From: JBCCOW01 sp038749105
GTDB taxonomy: Bacteria > Planctomycetota > Phycisphaerae > Phycisphaerales > Phycisphaeraceae
Length of the DNA stretch: 64,000 nucleotides
Direction of reading: 5' to 3'
NCBI GenBank assembly: GCA_038749105.1
Contig: JBCDIM010000013.1
Span: 1-64,000 of the forward strand
Position numbers and translations under genes: made by a program. The notes under the pieces are model-generated. The model was not told where the DNA came from. It was given only the letters and a program-made list of their open reading frames with translations, and searched no databases. Position 1 is the first letter of the stretch; each line of letters opens with the position of its first letter. Of this stretch, positions 17,083-25,517 are shown piece by piece.

Positions 17083-17180
17083 GCGAAAACACCTCGAAGG
17101 AGAAAACCGTCGGTCCAATCCACCCGTACCCGCTGTCGTGATGTTACCTGCCGGACCGCTGCCGGGTTCGCTCCCCGAGC

Positions 17181-18197
17181 CTACTCGACCTCATACACAT
17201 CGCCGGCGTGGAACAGCTTCTCCAGCGTCCCGGCCCCGCGCTTCTCGGTCGCGTCATCGACCTGCCCCTGCACCAGGTCCTCGTAGACCTCCCGCTGCTC
17301 CCGGTAGAACACGCCCATCGGCTCGGGGAACTCGGGGTAGTGCAGCCGGGCGAGCATCATCGCCATCGCCGAGTTGGTCTCGTCGTGGAAGAGCAGGTCA
17401 TCCTCGGTGATCCCCGCTTCTCCCAGGGCGACGACTTCCGGCGTGTGCCCGACCATGCGGAGGCCCTTGTCAAGGTTTTTGCCGAAGATCATCGGCTTGC
17501 CGTGGTCGAGGTACAGCACGCTGTCCTCGCGGGTGTCCTTGCCGGTGAGCGACTCGAACGCGCCGTCGTTGAAGATGTTGCAGTTCTGGTAGATCTCGCA
17601 GAACGACGTGCCGCGGTGGCTGTTGGCTTCGGTCAGCACATCCGTCAGCCCGCGGTCCTTGTCGGTCGACCGGGCCACGAAGGTCCCGCCCGCCGCCAGC
17701 GCGACTTGAACGGGATCGATCGGGAAGTCCAGCGAGCCCATCGGCGTCGACTTGGTCTTCTTCCCCTGCTCGCTCGTCGGCGAGTACTGCCCCTTGGTCA
17801 GCCCGTAGATCCGGTTGTTGAACAGCAGCACGTTGACGTCGACGTTCCGCCGCAGCAGGTGCATCATGTGGTTCCCGCCGATGGAGAACCCGTCGCCGTC
17901 GCCGGTGATCATCCAGACATCAAGCTCCGGGTTCGCGATCTTGAGGCCGGACACGATCCCGGGGGCCCGGCCGTGGATCGTGTGGAACCCGTAGGTGTCC
18001 ATGTAGTACGGGAACCGCGACGAGCACCCGATGCCGGAGATGAAGACCGTGTTCTCGCGCCGGTGCCCCGTCTGGGCGACCACGCGCTGCACCGCGTTGA
18101 GGATCGCGTAGTCCCCACACCCCGGGCACCACCTCACATCCTGATCGGAGGCGAAGTCTTTGGCTTTCAGGACTGGGAGCTTGGCTTCAGTGGCCAT
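17181..18197 (-). CDS. korB: 2-oxoacid:ferredoxin oxidoreductase, beta subunit
   Basis: A 338-residue thiamine-diphosphate subunit. It opens with VRWCPGCGDYAILNAVQ (CxxC site for the Fe-S cluster region) and continues with FISGIGCSSRFPYYMDTYGFH, HGRAPGIVSGLKIANPEL and the TPP-binding GDGDGFSIGGNHMMHLLRRN and LLFNNRIYGLTKGQYSPTS. This is the KorB/ForB type that, with KorA, converts 2-oxoglutarate (or another 2-oxoacid) and CoA to the acyl-CoA, reducing ferredoxin. The companion korA lies upstream at 18469, separated by a small gene that overlaps this start by 11 nt. Confidence 0.94.
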   Translation of the reverse strand: MATEAKLPVLKAKDFASDQDVRWCPGCGDYAILNAVQRVVAQTGHRRENTVFISGIGCSSRFPYYMDTYGFHTIHGRAPGIVSGLKIANPELDVWMITGDGDGFSIGGNHMMHLLRRNVDVNVLLFNNRIYGLTKGQYSPTSEQGKKTKSTPMGSLDFPIDPVQVALAAGGTFVARSTDKDRGLTDVLTEANSHRGTSFCEIYQNCNIFNDGAFESLTGKDTREDSVLYLDHGKPMIFGKNLDKGLRMVGHTPEVVALGEAGITEDDLLFHDETNSAMAMMLARLHYPEFPEPMGVFYREQREVYEDLVQGQVDDATEKRGAGTLEKLFHAGDVYEVE

Positions 18198-18447
18198 TGG
18201 GCGTAATCCACCACATACGGGGTTTGGGTTGTTCAGGTTGAAATTCGATGCTTTCGATCATGACGACATCAAGCAGATCAATGCCGCCTTGATCCGAAGG
18301 CTTAGCGATGACCAGGGTGCGTTTATCGCCAGAGAGGATCGCTTGGTCGGCGCTGCTTACCCCGATCTGCCGACCACTTGGATATGAAATAATGAACGGC
18401 TTGAAAGGCTCTGCCGCCAGTGCATCTTTCATTTCAGTGGGGTTCAT
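18187..18447 (-). CDS. Small protein of unknown function inserted between korA and korB
   Basis: An 86-residue protein from the ATG at 18447. The pattern MNPTEMKDALAAEPFKPFII, followed by YPSGRQIGVSS, then DQAILSGDKRTLVIAKPSDQ and IDLLDVVMIESIEF, is that of a family of roughly 80-90-residue proteins that I know as common and unexplained in planctomycetes: N-terminal ...PFxPF, a DGR/SGR turn and a C-terminal beta strand. Here it splits the otherwise tight korA-korB pair, starting 21 nt after korA and overlapping korB by 11 nt. Its codon use is less GC-biased than that of its neighbours, which fits late insertion. No function can be given. Confidence 0.7.
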   Translation of the reverse strand: MNPTEMKDALAAEPFKPFIISYPSGRQIGVSSADQAILSGDKRTLVIAKPSDQGGIDLLDVVMIESIEFQPEQPKPRMWWITPNGH

Positions 18448-18468
18448 GATCAGGTTCTCTTTCAAAAT

Positions 18469-20553
18469 CTAGGCGACCGATACTACGCCACCCTCCGGCC
18501 ACAGCGCCTCGGCCTCGCCCCACTGCCCGCTCAGCATCAGTTCGATCGCCTGCTCGACCTCTTCGACGAGGAACGGCTTGCCCTGGACCTTGTTAAGGCC
18601 GCGGGCGTCAGCGAGATATCGGCCGCGGATCAGCAGGCGGAGCTGGCCGTCGTTGAGCTCGGGGATGAGGATCTTGTCGAACCGCTTGAGCACCTCGCCC
18701 AGGTTCTTGGGCATCGGGTTGAGGTAGCGGAGCTGGGCGCTGCTGACCGCGTGGCCTTTTTCGCGGGCCCGGTTGGCGGCGGTGGTGATGCTGCCGTAGG
18801 GGCCGCCCCAGCCCAGAAGCAGCAGGTCGCCGGTGTCGGGGCCGTTGAGTTCGAGCGGGGGCAGGTGGTCGGCGACCTTGCGGACCTTGTCGGCCCGCAG
18901 TCGGGTCATGGCCTGGTGGTTGTCGGGGTCATAGGAGACGTTGCCGGTGCCGTTTTGCTTTTCGAGGCCGCCGATGCGGTGCTCGCCGCCGGGCGTGCCG
19001 GGGACCATCCAGGGGCGGGCGTGGTTGGCGTCCCGCGTGTAGGGCTGGAAGGGTTCGAGCGGGACGCCGTTGGCGACGCGGGCGGGGGGGTGTTTGACGG
19101 TGATGGGCTCGAAGCCGTCGGCATCGGGGACGGGCCAGGCCTCGGAGCCGTTGGCGAGGTAGCCGTCGGTCAGCAGCAGGACCGGAACCATGTGCTGCAC
19201 CGCGACGCGGCAGGCCTCGACCGCGGCGTCGAAGCAGTCGGCGGGGGACTGTGGGGCGATGACGACCATGGGGCAGTCGCCGTTGCGCCCGAACATGGCC
19301 TGCAGGAGGTCGGACTGCTCGGTCTTGGTCGGTAGCCCGGTCGAGGGACCACCGCGCTGAACGTTGACGACGACCATGGGCAGCTCGGTCATCACTGCGA
19401 GGCCCATGGCTTCGCCCTTGAGCGCGAGGCCCGGGCCGGAGGTGCCGGTGACCGCGAGCTGGCCGGCGAAGGCGGCGCCGATCGCGGCACAGCAGGCGGC
19501 GATCTCGTCTTCTGCTTGGAAGGTCTTAACGCCGTAGTTCTTGGCCGGGGCGAGGTAGTGCAGGATGTCGGAGGCCGGCGTGATCGGGTACGAGCAATAG
19601 ATCAGGTTTTTCTCGGCCAGCTTCGACGCGGTGACGAGGCCCATGGCGAGGGCTTCGTTGCCCGTGACCTTGCGGTACTTGCCGGGGGTGATGTCGGCCT
19701 TGGGCACCCGGTACCGGGCGGGGAAGATCTCGGCGGTCTCGCCGAAGTAGTACCCGGCCTTGAGCGCCCGGCTGTTGGCCTCGGTGACCTCTGGGCGTTT
19801 CTTGCGGACGGTGAAGGTCTGGTGCAGGTTGTTGAGCGTGTTGTCGAGCGGTCGGCCGTAGAGCCAGTAGACCAGCCCGAGGGCATACATGTTCTTGCAG
19901 CGGGACGCGTCTTTGGGCTTGAGCCCGAGGTCTTTCAGGGCCTCGGCGTTGAGCTTGGTGATCGGGACGCGGTAGAGCTTGTACTTCTGGTTGATCGCCT
20001 CGTCGTCGAGCGGGTTGATCGGTTCTTTGGAGCCCTCGGGCGTCGGGTAGCCGGCCTTCTTGAGGTTGGTCTTGGTGAACTCCGAGTCGTTGACGATGAC
20101 GATGCCGCCGGGGTCGACGTCGGCGATGTGGGCCTTGAAGGCTGCGGGGTTCATGGCGATAAGGGCGTCGACGCGGTCGCCGGGCGTGAAGATCTCGGAG
20201 GCGGCGAAGTTGATCTGGAAGCCCGATACGCCGGCGACCGTGCCCGCGGGGGCGCGGATCTCGGCGGGGTAGTCTGGCAGGGTCGCGACGTCGTTCCCGA
20301 GCACGGCCGAGGTGTCCGTGAACTGCGTGCCCGCCAGCTGCATGCCGTCGCCCGAGTCGCCCGCAAAACGCACCACCGCCGACAACAGATCGTCAACCGG
20401 TTTGGACGATTCGGCGGGTAGAGGGGCGGACGCGGTGTCCGCCCCGGCGGGGTCGGTGGTAGGGGGGTCGGATGACATCTGGGGATCGGCCTGGGTGGGA
20501 CCCGAGCTCAGCGGCGGGGTCTCGTAGCGGGGAATCGTGGAGTTTAGCCCCAT
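18469..20553 (-). CDS. korA: 2-oxoacid:ferredoxin oxidoreductase, fused gamma-alpha subunit
   Basis: A 694-residue protein. I start it at the ATG at 20553, which has GCGAGG 8 nt upstream; the ATG at 20478 is a good alternative, since the first 40 residues are low-complexity. The N-terminal gamma domain (VVRFAGDSGDGMQLAGTQF, PAEIRAPAGTVAGVSGFQIN) is followed by the alpha pyrimidine-binding domain (GNEALAMGLVTASKLAEKNL, YCSYPITPASDILHYLA, FQAEDEIAACCAAIGAAFAG, VTGTSGPGLALKGEAMGLAV, VNVQRGGPSTGLPTKTEQSD). A transketolase C-terminal domain follows (LLLGWGGPYGSITTAANRAR). It pairs with korB downstream. The reaction oxidises a 2-oxoacid, probably 2-oxoglutarate, with ferredoxin as electron acceptor. 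Confidence 0.93.
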   Translation of the reverse strand: MGLNSTIPRYETPPLSSGPTQADPQMSSDPPTTDPAGADTASAPLPAESSKPVDDLLSAVVRFAGDSGDGMQLAGTQFTDTSAVLGNDVATLPDYPAEIRAPAGTVAGVSGFQINFAASEIFTPGDRVDALIAMNPAAFKAHIADVDPGGIVIVNDSEFTKTNLKKAGYPTPEGSKEPINPLDDEAINQKYKLYRVPITKLNAEALKDLGLKPKDASRCKNMYALGLVYWLYGRPLDNTLNNLHQTFTVRKKRPEVTEANSRALKAGYYFGETAEIFPARYRVPKADITPGKYRKVTGNEALAMGLVTASKLAEKNLIYCSYPITPASDILHYLAPAKNYGVKTFQAEDEIAACCAAIGAAFAGQLAVTGTSGPGLALKGEAMGLAVMTELPMVVVNVQRGGPSTGLPTKTEQSDLLQAMFGRNGDCPMVVIAPQSPADCFDAAVEACRVAVQHMVPVLLLTDGYLANGSEAWPVPDADGFEPITVKHPPARVANGVPLEPFQPYTRDANHARPWMVPGTPGGEHRIGGLEKQNGTGNVSYDPDNHQAMTRLRADKVRKVADHLPPLELNGPDTGDLLLLGWGGPYGSITTAANRAREKGHAVSSAQLRYLNPMPKNLGEVLKRFDKILIPELNDGQLRLLIRGRYLADARGLNKVQGKPFLVEEVEQAIELMLSGQWGEAEALWPEGGVVSVA

Positions 20554-20638
20554 TCGCGGGCCTCGCCAACACCCGACAGCCCATGAATTAGCCAGGAATT
20601 GTGCAGGCTTTTGGAGATTCCGGTGGCATACTTGAGTC

Positions 20639-21049
20639 GTGAACGGAGGCAAACCCGATCCAGGACGACGCCCGCGCGGCCGCGTGTGCAAGGCATGGCT
20701 GACCACGTTTGTGGTCGCCGGTGGCCTCGCCGGCTGCCAGACCGCGCCGGACATCAGCCGTCAGCGTGCGTATCAGCCTTTACAGGTCCAGGGCCAGCCC
20801 GCCCGGTCGCTGGTTATGCCCCCATTCGCCGCGCCGGCTCCCACGACCCGTCAAGCCGGCTCGCCCGCCAACCCCTGGTATGCCTCACGCCTCGATCGTG
20901 GCCCGGCCGCGTTCGCCGGGTTCCGTGGGGTGCGTATCATCGAGTCGCAGACCCGTACCTTTGATCAGCAGCAAGTCTTCAGCGGCCGAGTCCGGGACAA
21001 CTTCCGGGAGCAGCGGGTCACCCGCACCCGCGTCATCACCGCACAGTAA
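20639..21049 (+). CDS. Small putative lipoprotein of unknown function
   Basis: A 136-residue protein with a short basic N-terminus, a hydrophobic stretch and a lipobox (TTFVVAGGLAGCQTAP), so it is likely a lipid-anchored exported protein. A GTG at 20684 (reading VCKAWLTTFVV) would give a more typical lipoprotein signal. The mature part is Pro/Ala/Gln-rich, with a C-terminal Arg-rich stretch (SGRVRDNFREQRVTRTRV). No domain is recognised. Its stop codon is followed at once by the next ATG (TAATG), suggesting coupling with the lipase-like lipoprotein gene. Confidence 0.6.
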   Translation: MNGGKPDPGRRPRGRVCKAWLTTFVVAGGLAGCQTAPDISRQRAYQPLQVQGQPARSLVMPPFAAPAPTTRQAGSPANPWYASRLDRGPAAFAGFRGVRIIESQTRTFDQQQVFSGRVRDNFREQRVTRTRVITAQ

Positions 21050-21939
21050 TGCAAAACGCACAAGGGCGGGGACGCACGCGGCGGATCAGTCGGTATGCTC
21101 GGCCTGTGCCCAAAATCCCTGTGTTGCTGTTGCCCGTCACGGCCGTACTGCTCGGCCTGATCGGCTGTGCCGGCCCGACCAACCCGTCATTCACCGTCGA
21201 CCGCCAGGATGCCCGTGAAGCGATCCGCGACATGCGGGCCCGTCCCGTCGAGCCGGTCCGCCCCATCGTTGTGGTGGGGCCGTTCCTTGACCCCGCGATC
21301 GCCGAGTGGCAGATGCGGCACCAGGTCCGCCAGGCCTTCGAGCCCGACCGCGTCGTCGGCGTCTCCTTCCCGTTCTGGTCCAACTTCGATCTCTGCCGCG
21401 AGCAGGTGATCGAAGCCGTCGAGGCCGAGTTCCCCAGCGACGACCCCGACTGGACCACCGAGGTCGATGTCATCGCGTTTTCCATGGGCGGACTCGTCGC
21501 CCGATACGCCGCCACCCCACCCACTCCACCCACCCAAACCACCGCAGCCCAAGCCGATCATTCACCGCGTAAACAGCTCAAGATCGCCCGGCTCTACACC
21601 GTCTGCTCCCCCCACCAGGGCTCCGCTCTCGCCCGCTTGCCCAGCCTGCTGCCCCTGGTCCGCTCCATGGCCCCCGACTCGCCCTTCCTGACCGAGCTCA
21701 ACAGCCAGTTCGAGGACGCCCCCTACACCCTCACCGCCTACACCCGCCTCACCGACCCCATCGTCGACCCCACCCGCGCCGCCCCCGAAGGCCACCCCGT
21801 CCGCTGGGTCCAACCACCCCCGTTCACGCTTGCCCACAACTACGCCCTCGACGACCCTCGGCTCATCGCCGACATCCTCCGCCGACTCCGTAACGAAACC
21901 CCGCTCTCCACCGATCCGCCCGCACCGCTCCCTGGCTAA
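21049..21939 (+). CDS. Alpha/beta-hydrolase fold lipoprotein, lipase-like
   Basis: A 296-residue protein with a lipobox (LLLPVTAVLLGLIGCAG). The ATG at 21049 abuts the previous stop; GTG at 21106, just before the hydrophobic segment, is a plausible real start. VDVIAFSMGGLVARYAA is a nucleophile elbow of the lipase/esterase type, with Ala where Gly is common in GxSxG. IARLYTVCSPHQGSALARLP recalls the substrate-loop segment of bacterial triacylglycerol lipases, and an Asp and His follow (LTDPIVDP, FTLAHNYALDDP). The catalytic triad is therefore plausible but not certain. It is likely anchored at the periplasmic or outer surface. Substrate unknown. Confidence 0.68.
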   Translation: MQNAQGRGRTRRISRYARPVPKIPVLLLPVTAVLLGLIGCAGPTNPSFTVDRQDAREAIRDMRARPVEPVRPIVVVGPFLDPAIAEWQMRHQVRQAFEPDRVVGVSFPFWSNFDLCREQVIEAVEAEFPSDDPDWTTEVDVIAFSMGGLVARYAATPPTPPTQTTAAQADHSPRKQLKIARLYTVCSPHQGSALARLPSLLPLVRSMAPDSPFLTELNSQFEDAPYTLTAYTRLTDPIVDPTRAAPEGHPVRWVQPPPFTLAHNYALDDPRLIADILRRLRNETPLSTDPPAPLPG

Positions 21940-21964
21940 TCCCGCAACACACCCGCTCGCCACG

Positions 21965-23458
21965 ATGCACCGACACCTCCCGCTGATGCTCACCCTCGCC
22001 GGAGCCCTTCTTGCATCGCCCAGCGACCCCGCCGCCGATGGCCTCGCCCCCCACCCCGACCGGCCCAAACTGATCGTCTCCGAAGAGACCACCTACTTCA
22101 CGCAACCCCTCAACCCGGACGGCACCGTCGAGTACATCGCGGCTCTGAACACCGCCGCCCGTGGAAACATGCAACCCGAAGAGAACGCGGCCGCCCACAT
22201 CATCGCCTTGCTTCCGGAGTCAGAGCCGCCCGACCAAGACCTGAACCGGCTTGCTACCGCTCTGGGGGTTGCACTCGAACCCGACCGTGTCCGACTGCAA
22301 CCGATCCCCTGGGACCTGACCGACGACCGTGACCCTTTCGACCGCGCCTTGGACGGCCCTTGGACCCGACAAGACCTGCCCCGAGTCGCCCGCTGGCTTG
22401 ACGCCAATGCCGAGGCGTTCGACGCATTCACCCAGGCCGTCCGCGTCCCCGACAGCTACTGGCCGCATGTGGAAGACCCCTCTAATCCCTATCTGCTTGC
22501 CGCGCTGTTTCCTGCTCTCAGCGAGGCTCGCGGTGCCTGCCGCGCCCTGCTCATCCGCTTTCACGCCCAGTGGGCCGCCGGCCAGCACGAGCAAGCTGTC
22601 GAGACCTTTCACACCTGCCTCAACCTCAGCCATCACGTCGGGCGGCAGCAATCGCTCATCGCCGCCCTCACCGCCTTGTCCATCCGTGGCCTCACCCATG
22701 CCTCCGCTGCGTCTCTACTCAACGACCCCAACCTCTCGCCCGCCGCGGCCCGCAGACTCCTTGCCACGCTCCAAGCCTCTCCACCTCTGCTTCCCGTCGC
22801 CCCGGCGATCAACCACCACGAACGAACACTCGCCCTCCGCTTCTTCCAAAACGCCTACGCCCGACCCGATCAGCTCAACGACACGACCGACGTGATCTTT
22901 AAGTTTGCCGCCCGGTCCCGCATGTTTGACATCAATACCACGTTGAAAGAGATCAACCGGGCCTACGACTTCGCCTTTCAGTCCGCCGAGATCGAGACCT
23001 TTGCCGAGCGCGAACAGTCCGCCCGTGCAATCGAAGCACAGTTCACGATCGTGCACCCGCTGATCATGCTCGACCCCGACAAGCCACTGCGTGAACGGTT
23101 CAGCCGTCGGATCGCCCAAGCGTTTCTGGACATCATCGTGCCGGCCCTGCTCGCTGCGGGTCGCTCCCAACTCCAGTACCGCACCCAGTCCGACCTCCTC
23201 CTCACCGCCGCCGCGCTCACCGTCTACCGCCTCGACCGCGACCGCTATCCCGAAAGCCTCGGCGACCTCGTCCCCGAATACCTCACCAAACTTCCCGTTG
23301 ACCGCTACGACGGCCGACCCCTCACCTACCGCCCCGGACCCGACGGCCAGACCTACCTCCTCTACAGCATCGGCAGTGACGGCGAAGACGACCACGGCGT
23401 GTTCGACTATCGCGACGGCGACATCAGCATCGGGAACCCGCTCCCCGACGGATGGTGA
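21965..23458 (+). CDS. Exported planctomycete-type protein of unknown function
   Basis: A 497-residue protein from the ATG at 21965, where a signal peptide begins (MHRHLPLMLTLAGALLASPS). The body is helical and lacks a catalytic motif that I know. The last 90 residues contain VYRLDRDRYPESLGDLVPEY, then LPVDRYDGRPLTYRPG and YLLYSIGSDGEDDHG. This tail resembles the C-terminal part of type II secretion major pseudopilin-like proteins and recurs in many uncharacterised planctomycete proteins. Its function is unknown. It starts 25 nt after the lipase-like gene and faces the GH10-like gene; the gap carries repeat family E. Confidence 0.7.
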   Translation: MHRHLPLMLTLAGALLASPSDPAADGLAPHPDRPKLIVSEETTYFTQPLNPDGTVEYIAALNTAARGNMQPEENAAAHIIALLPESEPPDQDLNRLATALGVALEPDRVRLQPIPWDLTDDRDPFDRALDGPWTRQDLPRVARWLDANAEAFDAFTQAVRVPDSYWPHVEDPSNPYLLAALFPALSEARGACRALLIRFHAQWAAGQHEQAVETFHTCLNLSHHVGRQQSLIAALTALSIRGLTHASAASLLNDPNLSPAAARRLLATLQASPPLLPVAPAINHHERTLALRFFQNAYARPDQLNDTTDVIFKFAARSRMFDINTTLKEINRAYDFAFQSAEIETFAEREQSARAIEAQFTIVHPLIMLDPDKPLRERFSRRIAQAFLDIIVPALLAAGRSQLQYRTQSDLLLTAAALTVYRLDRDRYPESLGDLVPEYLTKLPVDRYDGRPLTYRPGPDGQTYLLYSIGSDGEDDHGVFDYRDGDISIGNPLPDGW

Positions 23459-23487
23459 TCCCAGCAACGCTTGCCACATTAATCTCA

Positions 23488-23512
23488 TAGCCGCGACGCG
23501 ACGCGTCGCCGG
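23488..23512. repeat. Interspersed palindromic repeat family E, copy 1
   Basis: A 25-base element containing the self-complementary core GCGACGCGTCGC, identical to 63571-63595 and differing at two bases from 49451-49475. It lies between two convergent genes (stops at 23458 and 23528). Confidence 0.85.
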
Positions 23513-23527
23513 CCGGCCGCCGACAAA

Positions 23528-24823
23528 TCACCGCTTCAACGGCTGCAACACCACCACCCGCTCCTCCGCCGACTTTGGCACATGCACCAGCACCGAATAG
23601 GACACCCCAGCGCCCTCACCCTCGAGCACACTCAGCCGATACCGCCCCGCGAATACCCGCCGGTACACGTTGCCCAGCTCGTCGCCGGTCCCCACCGTGT
23701 CCGTCCACCACAGCCCACGGAACAAGCCCTCGAGCGCCTTGCCCGAAGGCGTCGGCTCCGCGTCGGCACCGATCAGCTCCGCGTGCCGCGCTAAGCCCTC
23801 ACTCGGCCGGACCGACTTCATGTACACCCCCGCGACGCTCGGCTCGGCGAACGCCAACCGCAGCACCGTCTCCAGGTTGATCGCCGCCGCCACCGGCGTA
23901 GGACCACCCACCTCCAGCTCCGCCAGCGTGATCGGCTTGCCCAGCGCCCCCGCACGATCCAGCGACCGCTCCAGCCGCAGCGGCTCGACCCGGCCCTCGA
24001 ACCGCTGCTCAATGGTCAGCCCGTCGAACGGCACCACCAGCTGATTCAAACCCGCCACGGTCTCGAACAGCCGACCCTCCCGCCCCGGGCTCAGCCCGCC
24101 CCGCACCCGCAGGCTCATCGGCACCCCCGGCGCCAGAAAACGCGCCTGCTGGAACAGCCGACGCACCCCCGCCAGCCCAAGCCGGTCCTGCATCATCGAG
24201 TGCGACAAAGCATCCGCATACAGGTCGAACCCGTCGATACGTTTGCCGAACACCGTCATCACCACCCCGACGTGCTCGCGGACGCTCGCTTCCACCGCCT
24301 TCGCGTCCTGCCCCGCGAGCCAGTCCGGGTTCGCCGCCGGGTCGGCCGACAGCACCGGGCCCCACCGGATCGTCCGCCCCGTGGTCGCCACCCCCGACAG
24401 CACCGCGTCCAGCCGGTCCAGCCCCCGCACGTCGTCCACCGCCGACTCCATCACCGCCCAGCCCGTCAGCGGCGCCAGCGAGATCGCGTTGAACACCCCC
24501 AGCACCGGGTCGCCCAGGTCCATCCCCATCACGACCCGGTCGTCGAACGTGCACCCGACCTCGAAGTCGTGCGCGACCTGCTCGATCCGCACCGTGGCCC
24601 CCTCGACCGGATCGCCGGCAGCATCCAGCACGATTACCCGCAGGTCCGTCATCCGGTGCCGCTCGATCCGCTCCTGCGCCGCGTCTACCCACGCGCCCTG
24701 CAGAAGTTGCGCCTGAACGGGTGCTGTCAGGCCTAGCGTGAAGATCGCCAAGACGCCAAGACGCCAAGACGCCAAGAAGAAAAACCCACTCAAAACGGCG
24801 AAGCAATGGCTCCGATCCGCCAT
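23528..24823 (-). CDS. Degenerate GH10-like secreted protein
   Basis: A 431-residue protein from the ATG at 24823. The N-terminus is a signal peptide ending PVQAQ. Its hydrophobic part (LASWRLGVLA) is encoded by the interspersed repeat at 24746-24776. The next segment (RMTDLRVIVLDAAGDPVEGA, TVRIEQVAHDFEVGCTFDD) is the N-terminal beta domain of planctomycete endo-xylanase-like proteins, and the rest follows the GH10 barrel in outline. The usual acid/base motif with Asn-Glu is replaced near IDGFDLYADALSH. LAELEV may keep the nucleophile. It is therefore probably not a working xylanase, or uses another residue; a carbohydrate-binding role is possible. Confidence in the fold is moderate. Confidence 0.6.
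   Translation of the reverse strand: MADRSHCFAVLSGFFFLASWRLGVLAIFTLGLTAPVQAQLLQGAWVDAAQERIERHRMTDLRVIVLDAAGDPVEGATVRIEQVAHDFEVGCTFDDRVVMGMDLGDPVLGVFNAISLAPLTGWAVMESAVDDVRGLDRLDAVLSGVATTGRTIRWGPVLSADPAANPDWLAGQDAKAVEASVREHVGVVMTVFGKRIDGFDLYADALSHSMMQDRLGLAGVRRLFQQARFLAPGVPMSLRVRGGLSPGREGRLFETVAGLNQLVVPFDGLTIEQRFEGRVEPLRLERSLDRAGALGKPITLAELEVGGPTPVAAAINLETVLRLAFAEPSVAGVYMKSVRPSEGLARHAELIGADAEPTPSGKALEGLFRGLWWTDTVGTGDELGNVYRRVFAGRYRLSVLEGEGAGVSYSVLVHVPKSAEERVVVLQPLKR
24746..24776. repeat. Interspersed repeat family B, copy 2, encoding part of a signal peptide
   Basis: Identical over 31 bases to the copy at 953-983. Read on the minus strand in the GH10-like gene it encodes the hydrophobic LASWRLGVLA. 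With the inverted copy at 24859-24889 it forms an inverted repeat around the gene's start codon. Confidence 0.88.
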
Positions 24824-24858
24824 GGTCTCGCGTGAAACCAAACACACCGATGCCCTCC

Positions 24859-24889
24859 CTTGGCGTCTTGGCGTCTTGGCGTCTTGGCG
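24859..24889. repeat. Interspersed repeat family B, copy 3 (inverted)
   Basis: A perfect reverse complement of 24746-24776, separated from it by 82 nt, lying in the 5' leader of the GH10-like gene. A transcript could fold into a 31-bp stem that holds the ATG at 24823 and its upstream region in the loop. Confidence 0.88.
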
Positions 24890-25010
24890 TTGAAAAGAGC
24901 GCATACACGCACTATCGACCAAGCCGTACCGCTCACCACAGCCTCGCGTCGCAACGAGTGGTCTCGCCACGCGACTGCGGATAAGATCGTGTCACCGACA
25001 GACAACGCCC

Positions 25011-25439
25011 ATGTGCAAACGCGTCGCCCAATACACCCTGATCGTCATCGCCGGCTACCTCCTCACCGGCCTGCCCACAGCAGCAAAAGTCTGCTGCCTG
25101 GGCTGCGGTGACAGCAACGCCCTCGCCGACACGACACCGATCAGCCACTCCACCGCGGTCCCGGCCCCGAGCCAGGGCTGCTGCGCCGTCGTCATCCCGA
25201 TCGAACCGTCACCCACCCACGCCGAACCCTCGTCCGCTCTGGCGTCACCCGGATCTGAAGACACGCCCTCCACCAAGAAGCACTGCTCCGGAGCCCCCTG
25301 CTGCAAGGCGGCCCCCACGCTGACCCCACCGGCCCCTAAGCCCTCACCCCTCCTCGCCTGCGGCACCCCGCAGGCCCTTCTCCAGGCCCTGGCCCCCACC
25401 GAAGCCTGGCCGCTCGATCCGCCCCCGCCACGCGGTTGA
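25011..25439 (+). CDS. Secreted cysteine-rich protein of unknown function
   Basis: A 142-residue protein with a signal peptide (MCKRVAQYTLIVIAGYLLTG, cleavage probably after TAA). The mature part is Pro/Ala/Ser-rich, with cysteines in close pairs (KVCCLGCGD, QGCCAVV, KHCSGAPCCKAA, LLACGTP), about nine in all. The paired spacing suggests metal binding or several disulfides rather than a globular enzyme. It is followed 78 nt later by a 43-residue cysteine-rich peptide gene with its own ribosome-binding site. The two may act together, for example in metal sequestration outside the cell, but that is inference. Confidence 0.62.
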   Translation: MCKRVAQYTLIVIAGYLLTGLPTAAKVCCLGCGDSNALADTTPISHSTAVPAPSQGCCAVVIPIEPSPTHAEPSSALASPGSEDTPSTKKHCSGAPCCKAAPTLTPPAPKPSPLLACGTPQALLQALAPTEAWPLDPPPPRG

Positions 25440-25517
25440 TGCTGTGAAGTCCAGACGGGCGTCCGCCACACCGGCGGGCGCGGACCCTCGCATCATCCTT
25501 ACGGAAAGGATCGAGCC

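Noticed and set aside
15583..17286. A 567-codon open frame on the plus strand opposite ctpA
   Set aside because: The PDZ and S41 motifs are all on the minus strand; the antisense product is repetitive in Arg, Leu, Asp and Gln.
20554..20754. Longer start for korA at 20754
   Set aside because: It would overlap the divergent lipoprotein gene and adds only Arg/Pro-rich sequence; starts at 20553 or 20478 fit the family better.
23528..24970. Longer start for the GH10-like gene at 24970
   Set aside because: The added residues include RQDAKTPRRQ from the inverted repeat copy and no export signal; the ATG at 24823 gives a proper signal peptide.
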